DNA of 64,000 nt, from contig NZ_JAFFZW010000004.1 of the NCBI RefSeq assembly GCF_017826695.1, positions 62,001 to 126,000 of the forward strand, in the 5' to 3' direction. The notes under the pieces were generated by a model that was not told the DNA's origin, did not search any database, and worked only from the letters and a program-made list of their open reading frames with translations. Both the position numbers and the translations under genes were made by a program. Numbering within the stretch: position 1 is the first letter of the stretch; the number at the start of each line of letters is the position of its first letter. This stretch comes from Pseudomonas alliivorans. Its GTDB lineage: Bacteria; Pseudomonadota; Gammaproteobacteria; Pseudomonadales; Pseudomonadaceae. Shown here piece by piece: positions 30,166 to 40,000 of the stretch.

Positions 30166-31506
30166 TCAATCCAGCCCCAGCTTTTTCAACCGATAACGCA
30201 TCGACCTGAATGACAGGCTGAGTCGCTGGGCTGCCGCTGTCCGGTTCCAGCGGGTCTCTTCCAGGGCCTGCAGAATCAACTTGCGCTCGATGCCTTCAAG
30301 ATAATCTTCCAGATTGTCGATGTCGGCCAGGTTGGGGCCATCGCTTTCCTGAGGTCTGGCAGACTCGGCCAGACGCAGGTCAGACGCATGGATTTCGTCG
30401 TTCTCGCACAGCGTGTAGGCACGCTCCAGCATGTTCTCCAGCTCACGGACGTTGCCGGGGAAACGATAGTTTTTCAGCGTATCCAGTGCCTGAGCGTCGA
30501 GGGTGGCGGCGGGCAGGCCGCTGTTGGTCGCCAGTCGCTGAAGGACGATGGCCGCCAACTGGTCGATGTCTTCACGACGTTCGCGCAGCGACGGTACGCG
30601 CAACTCGATAACGTTCAAACGGTAATACAAATCCTGTCGGAAGCGTCCTGCGGCCACCTCCACGTTCAGGTCCTTGTGGGTCGCACAAAGAATCCGTACA
30701 TCGACCACCTGTTCCTGCTGACCGCCGACGCTGCGAATGGACTTCTCCTGTATCGCGCGCAGCAGTTTGACCTGCATGGCCAGCGGCAGATCGGCCACCT
30801 CGTCCAGAAACAGCGTGCCGTTCTGCGCCGCCTGGAACAGTCCGGGCTTGTCTTCATGGGCGCCGGTGAAGCTGCCTTTGCGGTGTCCGAAGAACTCGCT
30901 TTCCATCAGGTCGGACGGAATGGCGCCGCAGTTGACCGGCACGAACGGTTTTTCTCCGCGCGGGCCTTGTTCGTGAATCAGCTTCGCCACCAGCTCTTTT
31001 CCGCTGCCCGACTCGCCGCTGATGTAAACGGGGGCCTGACTGCGCGACAGTTTGGCGATCTGGCTGCGCAACGTGCGCATGGGCGGCGAATCGCCCAGCA
31101 GGCGGTTGTCCAGAGTTCTCACCGGCTGCACGACGGGTGTGAGGCGCAACGCGCTGTTGACCAGTTCACGCAGTCGACCGAGGTCCACCGGCTTGGTCAG
31201 GAAATCGAACGCACCGGCCTTGAGCGCGTGGATGGCGGTGTCCAGGCTGCCATGCGCCGTGATCATCGCCACCGGGACGTGAGCAAAGCTTTGCTGGATA
31301 TGCTGCACCAGTTCCAGTCCGTTGCCGTCCGGCAGGCGCATGTCCGTCAGGCAGAGGTCGAATGCTTCGCGAGCCAGACACTGGCGTGCCTCGGCGACGT
31401 TGCAGGCGCTGCGGGTCTCCAGCTTCATCCGGCCCAGAGTGATCTCCAGGAGTTCGCGAATGTCCGGCTCATCATCGACGATCAGGATCTTTTGCCGTGG
31501 GGTCAT
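30166..31506 (-). CDS. pilR: Type IV pilus response regulator PilR
   Basis: The 446-residue sigma54 activator has a receiver domain (ILIVDDEPDIRELL; phospho-acceptor Asp in CLTDMRLPDG), a central AAA+ domain (GESGSGKELVAKLIH, the sigma54-contact loop as GSFTGA, DEVADLP) and a C-terminal Fis-type helix-turn-helix (RWNRTAAAQRLSLSFRSMRYRLKK). Phosphorylated PilR turns on pilA. The ATG at 31506 starts two bases after the pilS stop. The target promoter is present at 49446-49463. Confidence 0.93.
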   Translation of the reverse strand: MTPRQKILIVDDEPDIRELLEITLGRMKLETRSACNVAEARQCLAREAFDLCLTDMRLPDGNGLELVQHIQQSFAHVPVAMITAHGSLDTAIHALKAGAFDFLTKPVDLGRLRELVNSALRLTPVVQPVRTLDNRLLGDSPPMRTLRSQIAKLSRSQAPVYISGESGSGKELVAKLIHEQGPRGEKPFVPVNCGAIPSDLMESEFFGHRKGSFTGAHEDKPGLFQAAQNGTLFLDEVADLPLAMQVKLLRAIQEKSIRSVGGQQEQVVDVRILCATHKDLNVEVAAGRFRQDLYYRLNVIELRVPSLRERREDIDQLAAIVLQRLATNSGLPAATLDAQALDTLKNYRFPGNVRELENMLERAYTLCENDEIHASDLRLAESARPQESDGPNLADIDNLEDYLEGIERKLILQALEETRWNRTAAAQRLSLSFRSMRYRLKKLGLD

Positions 31507-31508
31507 GT

Positions 31509-33101
31509 TCAGCTCGGTTTGAACGGGTGGGCGAAGGTAATCCGCATGCAACTGCCGCCGCCTTCCCGAGGGGCGTAGTCCAGATGGGCCTGATTGCTTT
31601 CGCATAACTCGCGCGACAGGTAGAGGCCAAGCCCCGTCCCTTTGCTTTCGGTGGTGAAGAACGGTTCGAACAACCTGCTCAGGTGCTTCTCGCTGACGCC
31701 GGAGCCGTTATCCAGAACTTCCAGTGTCGGCAGATCGCTTTTCCGGTCGTGATACAGCCTCAGTAGTACCTCTGCGGTAGGGTGGTCCTGACGACTGTAG
31801 CGCAGGCCGTTCTGCAGCAGGTTGGTGACCACCTGATTCAACTGCTCGGGGTCCATGCGCGTGGTCAGCATGCCGACACCAATCTCGGTCTCGAGTCGTT
31901 GGTCAGGCAGGGCGGTGCTGCGAAATTCCGCAACAAAGTCTTCCAGCCAGTTTTTCAGATCAAGCAGTTCGCGCTGGGCTTCACGTCGTCTGGACAGTTG
32001 CAGCACGTTCTCGATGACCAGATTGATGCGTCGTGACTGATCATGAATGATCTGTCCAAGACGCCTGTCTGGCGCGGTCAATTCTTCCGACTCGTTCAGC
32101 AACTGCGCCGCATGGCTGACAGCCCCCAGCGGGTTGCGGATTTCGTGGGCGATACCGGCCGTCAGACGACCCAGTGCAGCGAGTTTAAGCTGCTGGGCCT
32201 GATGGGCGACCTGCGACAGGTCCTCCAGGAAAATCAGGGTCTGGAGCTGATCACCTCGGTTGACTGCTGCAAAGCTGGGTTGCAGCTCCGGGCCGATGGC
32301 GGAAGTCGAGAGACTGCGCGGCACCATGACCGGATTGATCAGCCAGTGGCGAAGGCGATCCACCAATTGCGGGCAGTAATGATCGATCACCTGGCCGACC
32401 AGTTGCTCATGCCCCAGCAGGTTCAGCGCGCCCTGATTGGCCAGCAGCACCTGACGCCGCGCATCCAGCACCAGAATGCCGGTGCGCATGCGTTGCAGAA
32501 TCAGGGCGTTGAGTTCTTCGAGGTTATCGACATCGGCAGCACGCTGCTTGGCCAGCACTTCGCTATTGAGCATGCGCGCGGTGAGTGCCTGCACCAGCAT
32601 GGCGGCAGCGAAGCACATGGCACCCAGCAGGCCGGCCTGCACGTAGTCGCTGGAAACCGATGGCGTCCCGAGGCTGATGTAGAAGGTCAGGTAGATGATC
32701 CCGATGGCCGAGACTGCAGCGATCAGCAGCCCGATGCGACCGCGCAGCAGCACATTACTGATCGCGACCGAGGCGATCAACAGGTTGCCGATACCGCTCG
32801 AAGGGCCCCCGGCTGCGTAGAAAAGGCCGGACAGCATGATCGCGTCTGCCAGTGCCAGGCTGAAGAGATGAGACTGGCGACTCGGCCGCTCCAGCAGCAC
32901 CACTACCAGGATATTGGACACCAGATACAGCCAGCAGCCTGCGCGGAACAGGTTCGGGTTGGCCATCTGCAACAGTTCAGTGTCCAGGCTGCTGGAAATC
33001 AGCGATACCAGCAGGACACCGATGACGAGGCGATAAAGATGATAAAGCCGCAGGATCCGTTGCGCTTGGGCAGTGCCGAGCGAAAGGGGCTCAGCGGTCA
33101 C
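31509..33101 (-). CDS. pilS: Sensor histidine kinase PilS
   Basis: The 530-residue kinase has six hydrophobic segments in the first 190 residues, a PAS-like linker, HisKA with the phospho-His in GIAHEIRNPLGAVSHAAQLL and an ATPase domain (NQVVTNLLQNGLRYS, LEVLDNGSGV, GTGLGLYLSRELCE). In P. aeruginosa PilS senses pilin in the membrane and phosphorylates PilR. The start is a GTG at 33101, which overlaps the end of the PP0621-like gene by 11 bases, so translation may be coupled. Confidence 0.93.
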   Translation of the reverse strand: MTAEPLSLGTAQAQRILRLYHLYRLVIGVLLVSLISSSLDTELLQMANPNLFRAGCWLYLVSNILVVVLLERPSRQSHLFSLALADAIMLSGLFYAAGGPSSGIGNLLIASVAISNVLLRGRIGLLIAAVSAIGIIYLTFYISLGTPSVSSDYVQAGLLGAMCFAAAMLVQALTARMLNSEVLAKQRAADVDNLEELNALILQRMRTGILVLDARRQVLLANQGALNLLGHEQLVGQVIDHYCPQLVDRLRHWLINPVMVPRSLSTSAIGPELQPSFAAVNRGDQLQTLIFLEDLSQVAHQAQQLKLAALGRLTAGIAHEIRNPLGAVSHAAQLLNESEELTAPDRRLGQIIHDQSRRINLVIENVLQLSRRREAQRELLDLKNWLEDFVAEFRSTALPDQRLETEIGVGMLTTRMDPEQLNQVVTNLLQNGLRYSRQDHPTAEVLLRLYHDRKSDLPTLEVLDNGSGVSEKHLSRLFEPFFTTESKGTGLGLYLSRELCESNQAHLDYAPREGGGSCMRITFAHPFKPS

Positions 33102-33330
33102 GTGCCGCCGGGCCTTCTAGCCTGTGCGCCTCGCTGCAGTACCATTGTTTTTCCTGGCTTAATGCACGGTCACGAGGAAGATGAACGCCGCAATGGGCGC
33201 AACGCACCATGGGGGCTGCGGTGGTGTCGGGCGGCGCCGGACGTGATTTTGGTTTCGGGGGATTGAGCAGCCGCTTGATAAACCAGACCACCGCCGCGAT
33301 CAACGCGGCCCACATTAATAACCGAAGCAT
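33091..33330 (-). CDS. PP0621 family small protein with zinc-ribbon-like tail
   Basis: The 79-residue protein begins with one transmembrane segment (MLRLLMWAALIAAVVWFI), a Pro/Lys-rich linker and a C-terminal MVRCAHCGVHLPRD with a later CSEAH. The pattern CxxC...Cx3H resembles a zinc ribbon of the MYND/TRASH type. It is a small membrane-anchored protein of unknown function, consistently placed in front of pilS in pseudomonads. The ATG at 33330 is set by this membrane segment. Confidence 0.8.
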   Translation of the reverse strand: MLRLLMWAALIAAVVWFIKRLLNPPKPKSRPAPPDTTAAPMVRCAHCGVHLPRDRALSQEKQWYCSEAHRLEGPAARDR

Positions 33331-33403
33331 GACTACCAGCTTAGTGAGTTGAGTCTGCGCAGTGTAGCCAAGGAGCAGGCGGGCGGACAGAGGTGAATGA
33401 GCA

Positions 33404-33438
33404 TAAAAAAAAGAGGCCTTGCAAAGGCCTCTTTTTTT
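33404..33438. terminator. Rho-independent terminator of bamD
   Basis: AAAAAAAAGAGGCCTT, GCA and AAGGCCTCTTTTTTT form a nine-base-pair stem with long A and T runs, so it works in either direction. It lies 18 bases after the bamD stop and before the pilS unit on the minus strand. Confidence 0.92.
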
Positions 33439-33455
33439 CGTGAGTCGTGTCCGAA

Positions 33456-34478
33456 TCAGTCGAACAGACCCAGCGTCATGTAGCTGAACCACGAACGGCT
33501 CTTGGTGCCTTTCTCTTCGGCCTCTTTCTCGGCCTGCTCATCCAGCTCTGCCTGATTTTCCGGCAGCAGCTCTTTAGGGATGGCGTCCTTGGCTTCCTGA
33601 TATTGCTTTTTCATGTCCTGATCGGCACGGGTTTCACCCGGTGGCAGCGGTGCGCTGCCGCTGATCAGGCCCAAAGTCGCCTTGGACAGCCACGAACGGT
33701 TGTCCGCTTCGGCCTGACGAGGCGTGAACTCGCCGTTATCCAGCTGTGGATGGTTCGGGTAGTTGGCTTTCAGTACTTCGAGGCTGGTCGCTGCCAGATC
33801 GTCGAGGTGCAGACGCTGGTAAGACTCCACCATGACTGCCAGGCCGTCACCGACGGACGGTGTTTCCTGGAAGTTTTCGACCACATAACGACCGCGGTTG
33901 GCGGCGGCCACGTAGGCCTGACGGGTCAGGTAATAGTCAGCCACGTGAATTTCGTACGAAGCCAGCAGGTTGCGCAGGTAGATCATGCGCTGCTTGGCGT
34001 CGGGCGAGTAACGGCTGTTCGGGAAACGGCTGGTCAGTTGCGCGAACTCGTTGAATGAGTCACGGGCGGCGCCCGGGTCACGCTTGGTCTGGTCCAGTGG
34101 CAGGAAGCGGGCCAGCAGGCCGACGTCCTGGTCGAACGAGGTCAGGCCTTTCATGTAGTAGGCGTAATCGACGTTCGGGTGCTGCGGGTGCAGGCGAATG
34201 AAACGTTCGGCGGCAGATTTCGCGGCCTCCGGTTCACCGTTCTTGTAGTTCGAGTAGATCAGCTCAAGCTGGGCCTGGTCGGCATAGCGACCGAACGGAT
34301 AGCGAGATTCCAGCGCCTTGAGCTTCTCAGTGGCACTGTTATAGCTGTTATTGCCCAGGTCGGCCTGCGCCTGCTGGTACAGCTCGACTTCGCTGAGGTT
34401 TTCGTCGATGACTTCCTTCGACGAACAGGCCGCAGTCAATGCGAGGATGGCGATCAGCAGCAGGTGTTTCACTTGCAT
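33456..34478 (-). CDS. bamD: Outer-membrane protein assembly factor BamD
   Basis: The 340-residue lipoprotein has lipobox LTAAC (Cys19) and tandem TPR-like repeats (about 35-245): [40 protein letters not shown] and [17 protein letters not shown]. BamD is the essential lipoprotein of the BAM complex that inserts beta-barrels into the outer membrane. Here the C-terminus carries about 90 extra residues ending in a [15 protein letters not shown] tail, usual in pseudomonads. The ATG at 34478 is fixed by the signal peptide. It is divergent from rluD. Confidence 0.95.
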   Translation of the reverse strand: MQVKHLLLIAILALTAACSSKEVIDENLSEVELYQQAQADLGNNSYNSATEKLKALESRYPFGRYADQAQLELIYSNYKNGEPEAAKSAAERFIRLHPQHPNVDYAYYMKGLTSFDQDVGLLARFLPLDQTKRDPGAARDSFNEFAQLTSRFPNSRYSPDAKQRMIYLRNLLASYEIHVADYYLTRQAYVAAANRGRYVVENFQETPSVGDGLAVMVESYQRLHLDDLAATSLEVLKANYPNHPQLDNGEFTPRQAEADNRSWLSKATLGLISGSAPLPPGETRADQDMKKQYQEAKDAIPKELLPENQAELDEQAEKEAEEKGTKSRSWFSYMTLGLFD

Positions 34479-34627
34479 GGCGGCTTGCGTCCCTATAACG
34501 GCCTGCTGTCTTGGGCGGGGCCGTCCTGTTATGATGAGCGCCCCGCGATACCGGCGGGACAAAAGACGCCGTATTTAACCACAAGCGCGCTGCCGAAACC
34601 AAAGGCTAGCCGCCACCTAGTCTGGTC

Positions 34628-35590
34628 ATGTCCGAAAATATAGAACTCCGCGCAGAGGTGCCGTCCGAATTGGGCGGTCAACGCCTCGATCAAGTCGCCG
34701 CACAATTATTCGCTGAGCACTCGCGCTCGCGCCTTTCCGCCTGGATCAAGGACGGCCGCCTGACTGTGGACGGTGGCGTTCTGCGCCCGCGTGACATCGT
34801 GCATGGTGGTGCCATTCTCGAGCTGATTGCCGAGCAGGAGGCCCAGGGTGAATGGGTCGCTCAGGACATCGAACTGGATATCGTCTACGAGGACGACCAG
34901 ATCCTGGTCATCAACAAGCCTGCGGGCCTGGTGGTGCACCCGGCTGCCGGTCACGCCGACGGCACGCTGCTCAATGCCCTGCTGCACCATGTGCCGGACA
35001 TCATCAATGTTCCGCGCGCCGGCATCGTGCATCGTCTGGACAAGGACACCACCGGTCTGATGGTGGTCGCCAAGACGATTCAGGCGCAGACCCAGCTGGT
35101 CACTCAGTTGCAGAGTCGCAGCGTGAGCCGCATCTACGAGTGCATCGTGATTGGTGTCGTGACCGCAGGCGGCAAGATCGACGCGCCGATCGGCCGTCAC
35201 GGCCAGCAGCGTCAGCGCATGGCAGTGATGGAAGGCGGCAAGCAGGCGGTGAGTCATTACCGTGTGCTGGAGCGCTTCCGGTCGCACACCCATGTGCGGG
35301 TCAAGCTGGAAACCGGTCGTACGCACCAGATTCGTGTGCACATGGCGCACATCAATTATCCGTTGGTCGGCGACCCTGCCTACGGCGGTCGTTTCCGTAT
35401 TCCGCCTGCTGCCAGCCTGACCATGGTCGATTCGCTCAAGACCTTCCCGCGTCAGGCGCTGCATGCGCGCTTCCTGGAACTGGATCACCCGACCACTGGC
35501 AAGCGCATGAGCTGGGAATCGCCTCTGCCCGACGACTTCGTCTGGCTGCTGTCGCTGCTCAAGCAGGACCGCGAGGCGTTTATCGGGTGA
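34628..35590 (+). CDS. rluD: 23S rRNA pseudouridine synthase RluD
   Basis: The 320-residue enzyme has an N-terminal S4 RNA-binding domain (QRLDQVAAQLF, RSRLSAWIKDGRLTVDGG) and an RluA-family catalytic domain with the Asp in HRLDKDTTGLMVV, plus INKPAGLVVHP and GRTHQIRVHMAHI. It makes pseudouridines 1911, 1915 and 1917 in helix 69 of 23S rRNA. It is divergent from bamD and overlaps pgeF by four bases (GTGA), a conserved pair. Confidence 0.96.
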   Translation: MSENIELRAEVPSELGGQRLDQVAAQLFAEHSRSRLSAWIKDGRLTVDGGVLRPRDIVHGGAILELIAEQEAQGEWVAQDIELDIVYEDDQILVINKPAGLVVHPAAGHADGTLLNALLHHVPDIINVPRAGIVHRLDKDTTGLMVVAKTIQAQTQLVTQLQSRSVSRIYECIVIGVVTAGGKIDAPIGRHGQQRQRMAVMEGGKQAVSHYRVLERFRSHTHVRVKLETGRTHQIRVHMAHINYPLVGDPAYGGRFRIPPAASLTMVDSLKTFPRQALHARFLELDHPTTGKRMSWESPLPDDFVWLLSLLKQDREAFIG

Positions 35591-36315
35591 ATGACTGGCT
35601 GATACCTGACTGGCCCGCGCCAGCGCATATCAAGTCTTGCGTCACCACCGGCTCGGGCGGGGCCAGTCAGGCTCCGTTCGACACCTTCAATCTCGGCGAT
35701 CACGTTGACGATAGCCCCCAGGCTGTTGCCAGCAATCGTTCTGTTCTGACCGCCAGCCTCAACGTTCAACCCGCCTGGCTGCGCCAGGTGCATGGTGTGG
35801 TCGTTGCACAGGCTGATCCTTCGCGCGTCATGGAAGCCGATGCCAGCTGGACGGATACGCCCGGCGTCGCCTGCACTATCATGACCGCCGATTGCCTGCC
35901 TGCGCTGTTCTGTCGCCGTGACGGCACCCGAGTCGCTGCCGCGCATGCCGGCTGGCGTGGTCTGGCGGCAGGTGTGCTGGAAGCGACGGCCGACAGCTTG
36001 CAGGTTGCTCCCGATGACGTGATGGTCTGGCTGGGTCCTGCGATCGGTCAGCCTTCGTTCGAAGTAGGGCCGGAGGTTCGCGAGGCCTTCGTGAGTCAGC
36101 ACCCTGAAACGGTCGAAGCATTCATCGCCAGCTCCAACGCCGGTCGATTCATGGCCGACATCTATACCCTGGCGCGCCTGCGGCTGGCGGCGCATGGCAT
36201 CTCCTCTGTCTATGGTGGCGGCTTTGACACCTTCACCGACCCGCGCTTCTTCTCCTATCGCCGTGCAGCCCGCACCGGCCGATTTGCCTCGCTGATCTGG
36301 ATCGATCACGCCTGA
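35587..36315 (+). CDS. pgeF: PgeF/YfiH-type multicopper (polyphenol oxidase-like) protein
   Basis: The 242-residue protein belongs to the YfiH/LACC1 family: RQVHG in LRQVHGVVV, TADCLPALF, AAAHAGWRGLAAG and YGGGFDTFTD hold the conserved His and Cys metal and active-site residues. Family members act as peptidoglycan-editing factors or purine nucleoside phosphorylases. The start is a GTG overlapping the rluD stop. A longer frame reading back into rluD is a shadow. Confidence 0.92.
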   Translation: MNDWLIPDWPAPAHIKSCVTTGSGGASQAPFDTFNLGDHVDDSPQAVASNRSVLTASLNVQPAWLRQVHGVVVAQADPSRVMEADASWTDTPGVACTIMTADCLPALFCRRDGTRVAAAHAGWRGLAAGVLEATADSLQVAPDDVMVWLGPAIGQPSFEVGPEVREAFVSQHPETVEAFIASSNAGRFMADIYTLARLRLAAHGISSVYGGGFDTFTDPRFFSYRRAARTGRFASLIWIDHA

Positions 36316-36386
36316 CTCCTGCTCTTTCGCTCAAGCCAGCTAGTCTTGCCTGAGCGTGAGGCTGATCCACATCAAGCGATGTCAGT

Positions 36387-36415
36387 CTTGAAACACGCAG
36401 AATTGCCCGCATCTA
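36387..36415 (+). promoter_or_regulatory. Sigma32 heat-shock promoter of clpB
   Basis: CTTGAAA (36387-36393) is a perfect sigma32 -35 element. After 12 bases comes CCCGCATCTA (36406-36415), close to CCCCATNTA. It lies about 80 bases before clpB, a known heat-shock gene. Confidence 0.75.
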
Positions 36416-36494
36416 TTGCGCATCCATAAGTGTTTCAGCAGGTTTTCGTCACAGGTGTGTTCATTGCTCCGGCCTGCTCTAAAGGAAGGTGACT

Positions 36495-39059
36495 ATGCGT
36501 ATCGACAGATTGACCAGCAAATTACAGTTAGCGTTATCAGATTCACAATCGCTGGCAGTGGGCCTCGACCACCCAGCCATTGAGCCTGCGCATTTGATGC
36601 AGGCATTGCTAGAGCAACAAGGCGGCTCAATCAAACCGTTGCTGCTGCAGGTAGGTTTCGACGTGAACAGCCTGCGCAAGGAGTTGAGCAAAGAGCTCGA
36701 TCAACTGCCAAAAATCCAGAACCCGACCGGCGACGTCAACATGTCGCAGGAGCTGGCGCGTCTGCTCAATCAGGCTGATCGCCTGGCCCAGCAAAAGGGT
36801 GACCAGTTCATTTCCAGTGAGTTGGTGCTGCTCGCCGCCATGGACGAGAACAGCAAGCTCGGCAAGTTGCTGCTGGGGCAGGGTGTCAGCAAGAAGGCGC
36901 TGGAAAATGCCATCAATAACCTGCGCGGCGGCGGGGCGGTCAATGATCCCAATGTCGAAGAATCGCGTCAGGCGCTGGACAAGTACACCGTTGACCTGAC
37001 CAAGCGTGCCGAAGAAGGCAAGCTCGACCCGGTGATTGGTCGTGACGACGAGATCCGTCGCACAATTCAGGTTTTGCAGCGCCGCACCAAGAACAATCCG
37101 GTGTTGATCGGTGAGCCGGGTGTGGGCAAGACCGCCATAGCCGAAGGCTTGGCGCAGCGTATTATCAACGGTGAAGTGCCTGACGGTTTGCGTGGCAAGC
37201 GTCTGCTGTCGCTGGACATGGGCGCGCTGATTGCCGGTGCCAAATACCGCGGCGAGTTCGAAGAGCGCCTGAAATCGCTGCTCAACGAGCTGTCCAAGCA
37301 AGAAGGCCAGATCATCCTGTTCATCGACGAACTGCACACCATGGTCGGCGCGGGTAAAGGCGAAGGCTCGATGGATGCGGGAAACATGCTCAAGCCGGCT
37401 CTGGCGCGCGGCGAGCTGCACTGCGTCGGCGCGACCACGCTCAACGAGTACCGCCAATATATAGAGAAGGATGCCGCGCTGGAGCGTCGTTTCCAGAAAG
37501 TGCTGGTGGACGAGCCAAGCGAAGAAGACACCATCGCGATTCTGCGCGGCCTGAAAGAGCGCTATGAAGTCCACCACAAGGTTGCTATCACCGATGGTGC
37601 GATCATCGCAGCGGCGAAATTGAGCCATCGCTACATCACTGATCGTCAGCTGCCGGACAAGGCCATCGACCTGATCGACGAAGCGGCCAGCCGCATTCGC
37701 ATGGAAATCGACTCCAAGCCGGAAGTGCTCGACCGCCTCGAGCGCCGCCTGATCCAGTTGAAGGTGGAAGCTCAGGCGCTCAAGAAAGAGAAGGACGAGG
37801 CAGCCATAAAGCGTCTGGGCAAACTTCAGGACGATATCCAGCGTCTGGAGCTGGAATATGCGGATCTGGAAGAAATCTGGACGTCGGAAAAAGCCGAAGT
37901 CACCGGCTCCGCGCAGATCCAGCAGAAAATCGAGCAGTCGCGTCAGGAACTGGAAGCGGCGCGCCGTCGTGGCGACCTGAACCGCATGGCTGAATTGCAA
38001 TATGGGATCATCCCGGACCTGGAACGCAGCCTGCAGATGGTCGACCAGCACGGCAAGCCGGAGAACCAGTTGCTGCGCAGTAAAGTGACCGAGGAAGAAA
38101 TCGCTGAGGTGGTGTCCAAGTGGACCGGTATTCCGGTCTCCAAGATGCTGGAAGGCGAACGCGAAAAGCTGTTGAAAATGGAAACCCTGTTGCACAACCG
38201 CGTAATCGGCCAGGAAGAGGCGGTGGTCGCGGTATCGAACGCTGTGCGCCGTTCGCGTGCGGGCCTGTCCGATCCCAACCGGCCAAGCGGTTCGTTCATG
38301 TTCCTCGGCCCGACCGGCGTGGGCAAGACCGAGCTGTGCAAGGCGCTGGCCGAGTTCCTGTTCGACACCGAAGAGGCCATGGTGCGGATCGACATGTCCG
38401 AGTTCATGGAGAAGCATTCTGTGGCGCGGCTCATCGGTGCACCACCGGGTTATGTCGGGTACGAGGAAGGCGGCTACCTGACCGAGGCCGTACGTCGCAA
38501 ACCGTACTCGGTGATCCTGCTCGACGAGGTCGAGAAAGCGCATTCGGATGTGTTCAACATTCTGTTGCAGGTACTGGAAGACGGTCGCCTGACCGACAGC
38601 CATGGCCGTACGGTGGATTTCCGCAATACTGTGATCGTCATGACCTCCAATCTGGGCTCGGCGCAGATTCAGGAGCTGGTGGGAGATCGTGAAGCGCAGC
38701 GCGCAGCGGTGATGGATGCCGTCAGCACGCACTTCCGGCCGGAGTTCATCAACCGGATCGACGAAGTGGTGATCTTCGAACCGTTGGCGCGTGATCAGAT
38801 TGCCGGTATCACCGACATCCAGCTGGATCGTCTGCGCAAGCGTCTGACCGAGCGCGAGCTCTCTCTGACGCTTAGCCCCGAAGCGCTGGACAAGCTGATT
38901 GCCGTTGGCTACGACCCGGTCTATGGCGCACGCCCACTGAAGCGAGCCATTCAGCGATGGATCGAAAACCCGCTGGCGCAACTCATCCTCTCGGGCAGCT
39001 TCGTACCTGGTACTGGCATCACTGGTCGGGTGGTCGACGACGAGATCGTATTTGCCTGA
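36495..39059 (+). CDS. clpB: Disaggregase chaperone ClpB
   Basis: The 854-residue Hsp100 protein has an N-terminal double Clp repeat (1-145), a first AAA domain ([15 protein letters not shown]), the long coiled-coil middle domain (about 400-520) that separates ClpB from ClpA, and a second AAA domain ([19 protein letters not shown]). It rescues aggregated proteins together with DnaK. The ATG at 36495 is preferred over a GTG two codons upstream. A sigma32-type promoter precedes it and a terminator follows. Confidence 0.98.
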   Translation: MRIDRLTSKLQLALSDSQSLAVGLDHPAIEPAHLMQALLEQQGGSIKPLLLQVGFDVNSLRKELSKELDQLPKIQNPTGDVNMSQELARLLNQADRLAQQKGDQFISSELVLLAAMDENSKLGKLLLGQGVSKKALENAINNLRGGGAVNDPNVEESRQALDKYTVDLTKRAEEGKLDPVIGRDDEIRRTIQVLQRRTKNNPVLIGEPGVGKTAIAEGLAQRIINGEVPDGLRGKRLLSLDMGALIAGAKYRGEFEERLKSLLNELSKQEGQIILFIDELHTMVGAGKGEGSMDAGNMLKPALARGELHCVGATTLNEYRQYIEKDAALERRFQKVLVDEPSEEDTIAILRGLKERYEVHHKVAITDGAIIAAAKLSHRYITDRQLPDKAIDLIDEAASRIRMEIDSKPEVLDRLERRLIQLKVEAQALKKEKDEAAIKRLGKLQDDIQRLELEYADLEEIWTSEKAEVTGSAQIQQKIEQSRQELEAARRRGDLNRMAELQYGIIPDLERSLQMVDQHGKPENQLLRSKVTEEEIAEVVSKWTGIPVSKMLEGEREKLLKMETLLHNRVIGQEEAVVAVSNAVRRSRAGLSDPNRPSGSFMFLGPTGVGKTELCKALAEFLFDTEEAMVRIDMSEFMEKHSVARLIGAPPGYVGYEEGGYLTEAVRRKPYSVILLDEVEKAHSDVFNILLQVLEDGRLTDSHGRTVDFRNTVIVMTSNLGSAQIQELVGDREAQRAAVMDAVSTHFRPEFINRIDEVVIFEPLARDQIAGITDIQLDRLRKRLTERELSLTLSPEALDKLIAVGYDPVYGARPLKRAIQRWIENPLAQLILSGSFVPGTGITGRVVDDEIVFA

Positions 39060-39083
39060 TGAGGTCCGTTGCCTTATAAAGGA

Positions 39084-39109
39084 GGGCTCCCCGAGTGGGA
39101 GCCCTTTTT
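39084..39109 (+). terminator. Rho-independent terminator of clpB
   Basis: GGGCTCCC (39084-39091), CGAGT loop, GGGAGCCC (39097-39104) and TTTTT form a standard terminator 24 bases after the clpB stop. Confidence 0.93.
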
Positions 39110-39198
39110 GTTGAGGACGATGTCCGCGGCAAAATCAGCCCTGAAAGGCGATCTGAAAAAAAATCGCAAATCATTGTCTTAAAAAGCAATTTAGAGGG

Positions 39199-39226
39199 TT
39201 GACAGGTGTTTTTAAAATTGTAGAAT
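39199..39226 (+). promoter_or_regulatory. Promoter of the tRNA operon
   Basis: TTGACA (39199-39204) and TAGAAT (39221-39226) are 16 bases apart and followed by GCGCGCC, a discriminator typical of stable-RNA promoters. It lies about 130 bases upstream of tRNA-Asn. The A/T-rich stretch just upstream could serve as an UP element. Confidence 0.75.
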
Positions 39227-39355
39227 AGCGCGCCTCAGAGACGTGAACGCAACGATACAAACGAAGTGCAAACGTCATTGAGATTGAAATCAAAGAGTTA
39301 ACAGCGATGTGATTTCAATGCGGCAAGTGGTAACGTTGAATCTGAAATCGATAGT

Positions 39356-39431
<76 letters not shown>

Positions 39432-39460
39432 GATTTCACAAGGTTCAATGATGTTTCAGT

Positions 39461-39537
39461 CGGGGTATAGCGCAGTCCGGTAGCGCGCCTGCTTTGGGAG
39501 CAGGATGTCAGGAGTTCGAATCCCCTTACCCCGACCA
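39461..39537 (+). tRNA. tRNA-Pro (TGG), copy 1
   Basis: The 77-base gene starts CGGGGTATAGCGCAG, has anticodon loop TTTGGGA with TGG, T-arm AGTTCGAATCC and an encoded CCA. The sequence is identical to the copy at 39716-39792. Antisense frames across it are spurious. Confidence 0.96.
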
Positions 39538-39542
39538 CATTT

Positions 39543-39618
39543 GGGTCGTTAGCTCAGTTGGTAGAGCAGTTGGCTTTTAACCAATTGGTCGTAGGTTCGA
39601 ATCCCACACGACCCACCA
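39543..39618 (+). tRNA. tRNA-Lys (TTT)
   Basis: The 76-base gene has acceptor arms GGGTCGT and ACGACCC, D-arm AGCTCAGTTGGTAGAGC, anticodon loop CTTTTAA with TTT, T-arm GGTTCGAATCC and encoded CCA. It begins five bases after tRNA-Pro. Confidence 0.96.
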
Positions 39619-39678
39619 TTTTTGGCCAGTTTGTATCTGGCTGGATCTTAGGGAGTGATGCCACAAGCATCATCCAAA

Positions 39679-39707
39679 TAAAAAGCGCCTCTTCTGAGGT
39701 GCTTTTT
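39679..39707 (+). terminator. Terminator-like hairpin before the second tRNA-Pro
   Basis: AAAAAGCGCCTC, TTCT loop and GAGGTGCTTTTT form a stem with A and T runs between tRNA-Lys and the second tRNA-Pro. It may end most transcription before the last tRNA, so that copy may need read-through or its own promoter. Confidence 0.6.
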
Positions 39708-39715
39708 AGCATCAT

Positions 39716-39792
39716 CGGGGTATAGCGCAGTCCGGTAGCGCGCCTGCTTTGGGAGCAGGATGTCAGGAGTTCGAATCCCCTTACCCCGACCA
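39716..39792 (+). tRNA. tRNA-Pro (TGG), copy 2
   Basis: This is an exact 77-base duplicate of the tRNA-Pro at 39461-39537, with anticodon TGG and encoded CCA. It is followed by a strong terminator. Confidence 0.96.
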
Positions 39793-39854
39793 TTTTCGCC
39801 CAGTTGTATCAGGGTTGAAGATCAGGACTCAAGAACAGTGGTCTTGAGTCCAAC

Positions 39855-39885
39855 AAAAAAGGCGTCCTTCGGGACGCCTTTTTTG
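39855..39885. terminator. Rho-independent terminator of the tRNA cluster
   Basis: AAAAAAGGCGTCC, TTCG loop and GGACGCCTTTTTT form a strong bidirectional terminator. It can serve both the tRNA operon and, at about 115 bases distance, the convergent binding-protein gene. Confidence 0.92.
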
Positions 39886-40000
39886 TTTCTTCGTAAAACC
39901 GATCTGACGGCTCAACGCTGGCCAGCTCTCTCATGTGACGGCCACACCAGCGTCAGAACACCGGTCAAGCCGTCATCCGTTCAGAAAAATCCCTTCGCGT

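Noticed and set aside
34852-35586. N-terminal extension of pgeF back into rluD
   Set aside because: The extension lies in another frame over certain rluD coding sequence. The GTG at 35587 matches the family start.
36627-38981. 784-codon open frame antisense to clpB
   Set aside because: Sense ClpB is certain. The antisense protein has low-complexity, Gln/Phe/His-rich composition typical of a shadow frame.
39716-39792. Second tRNA-Pro as an attachment-site duplicate of an integrated element
   Set aside because: The copy is a full tRNA, not a 3' fragment, and no integrase or mobile genes are nearby.
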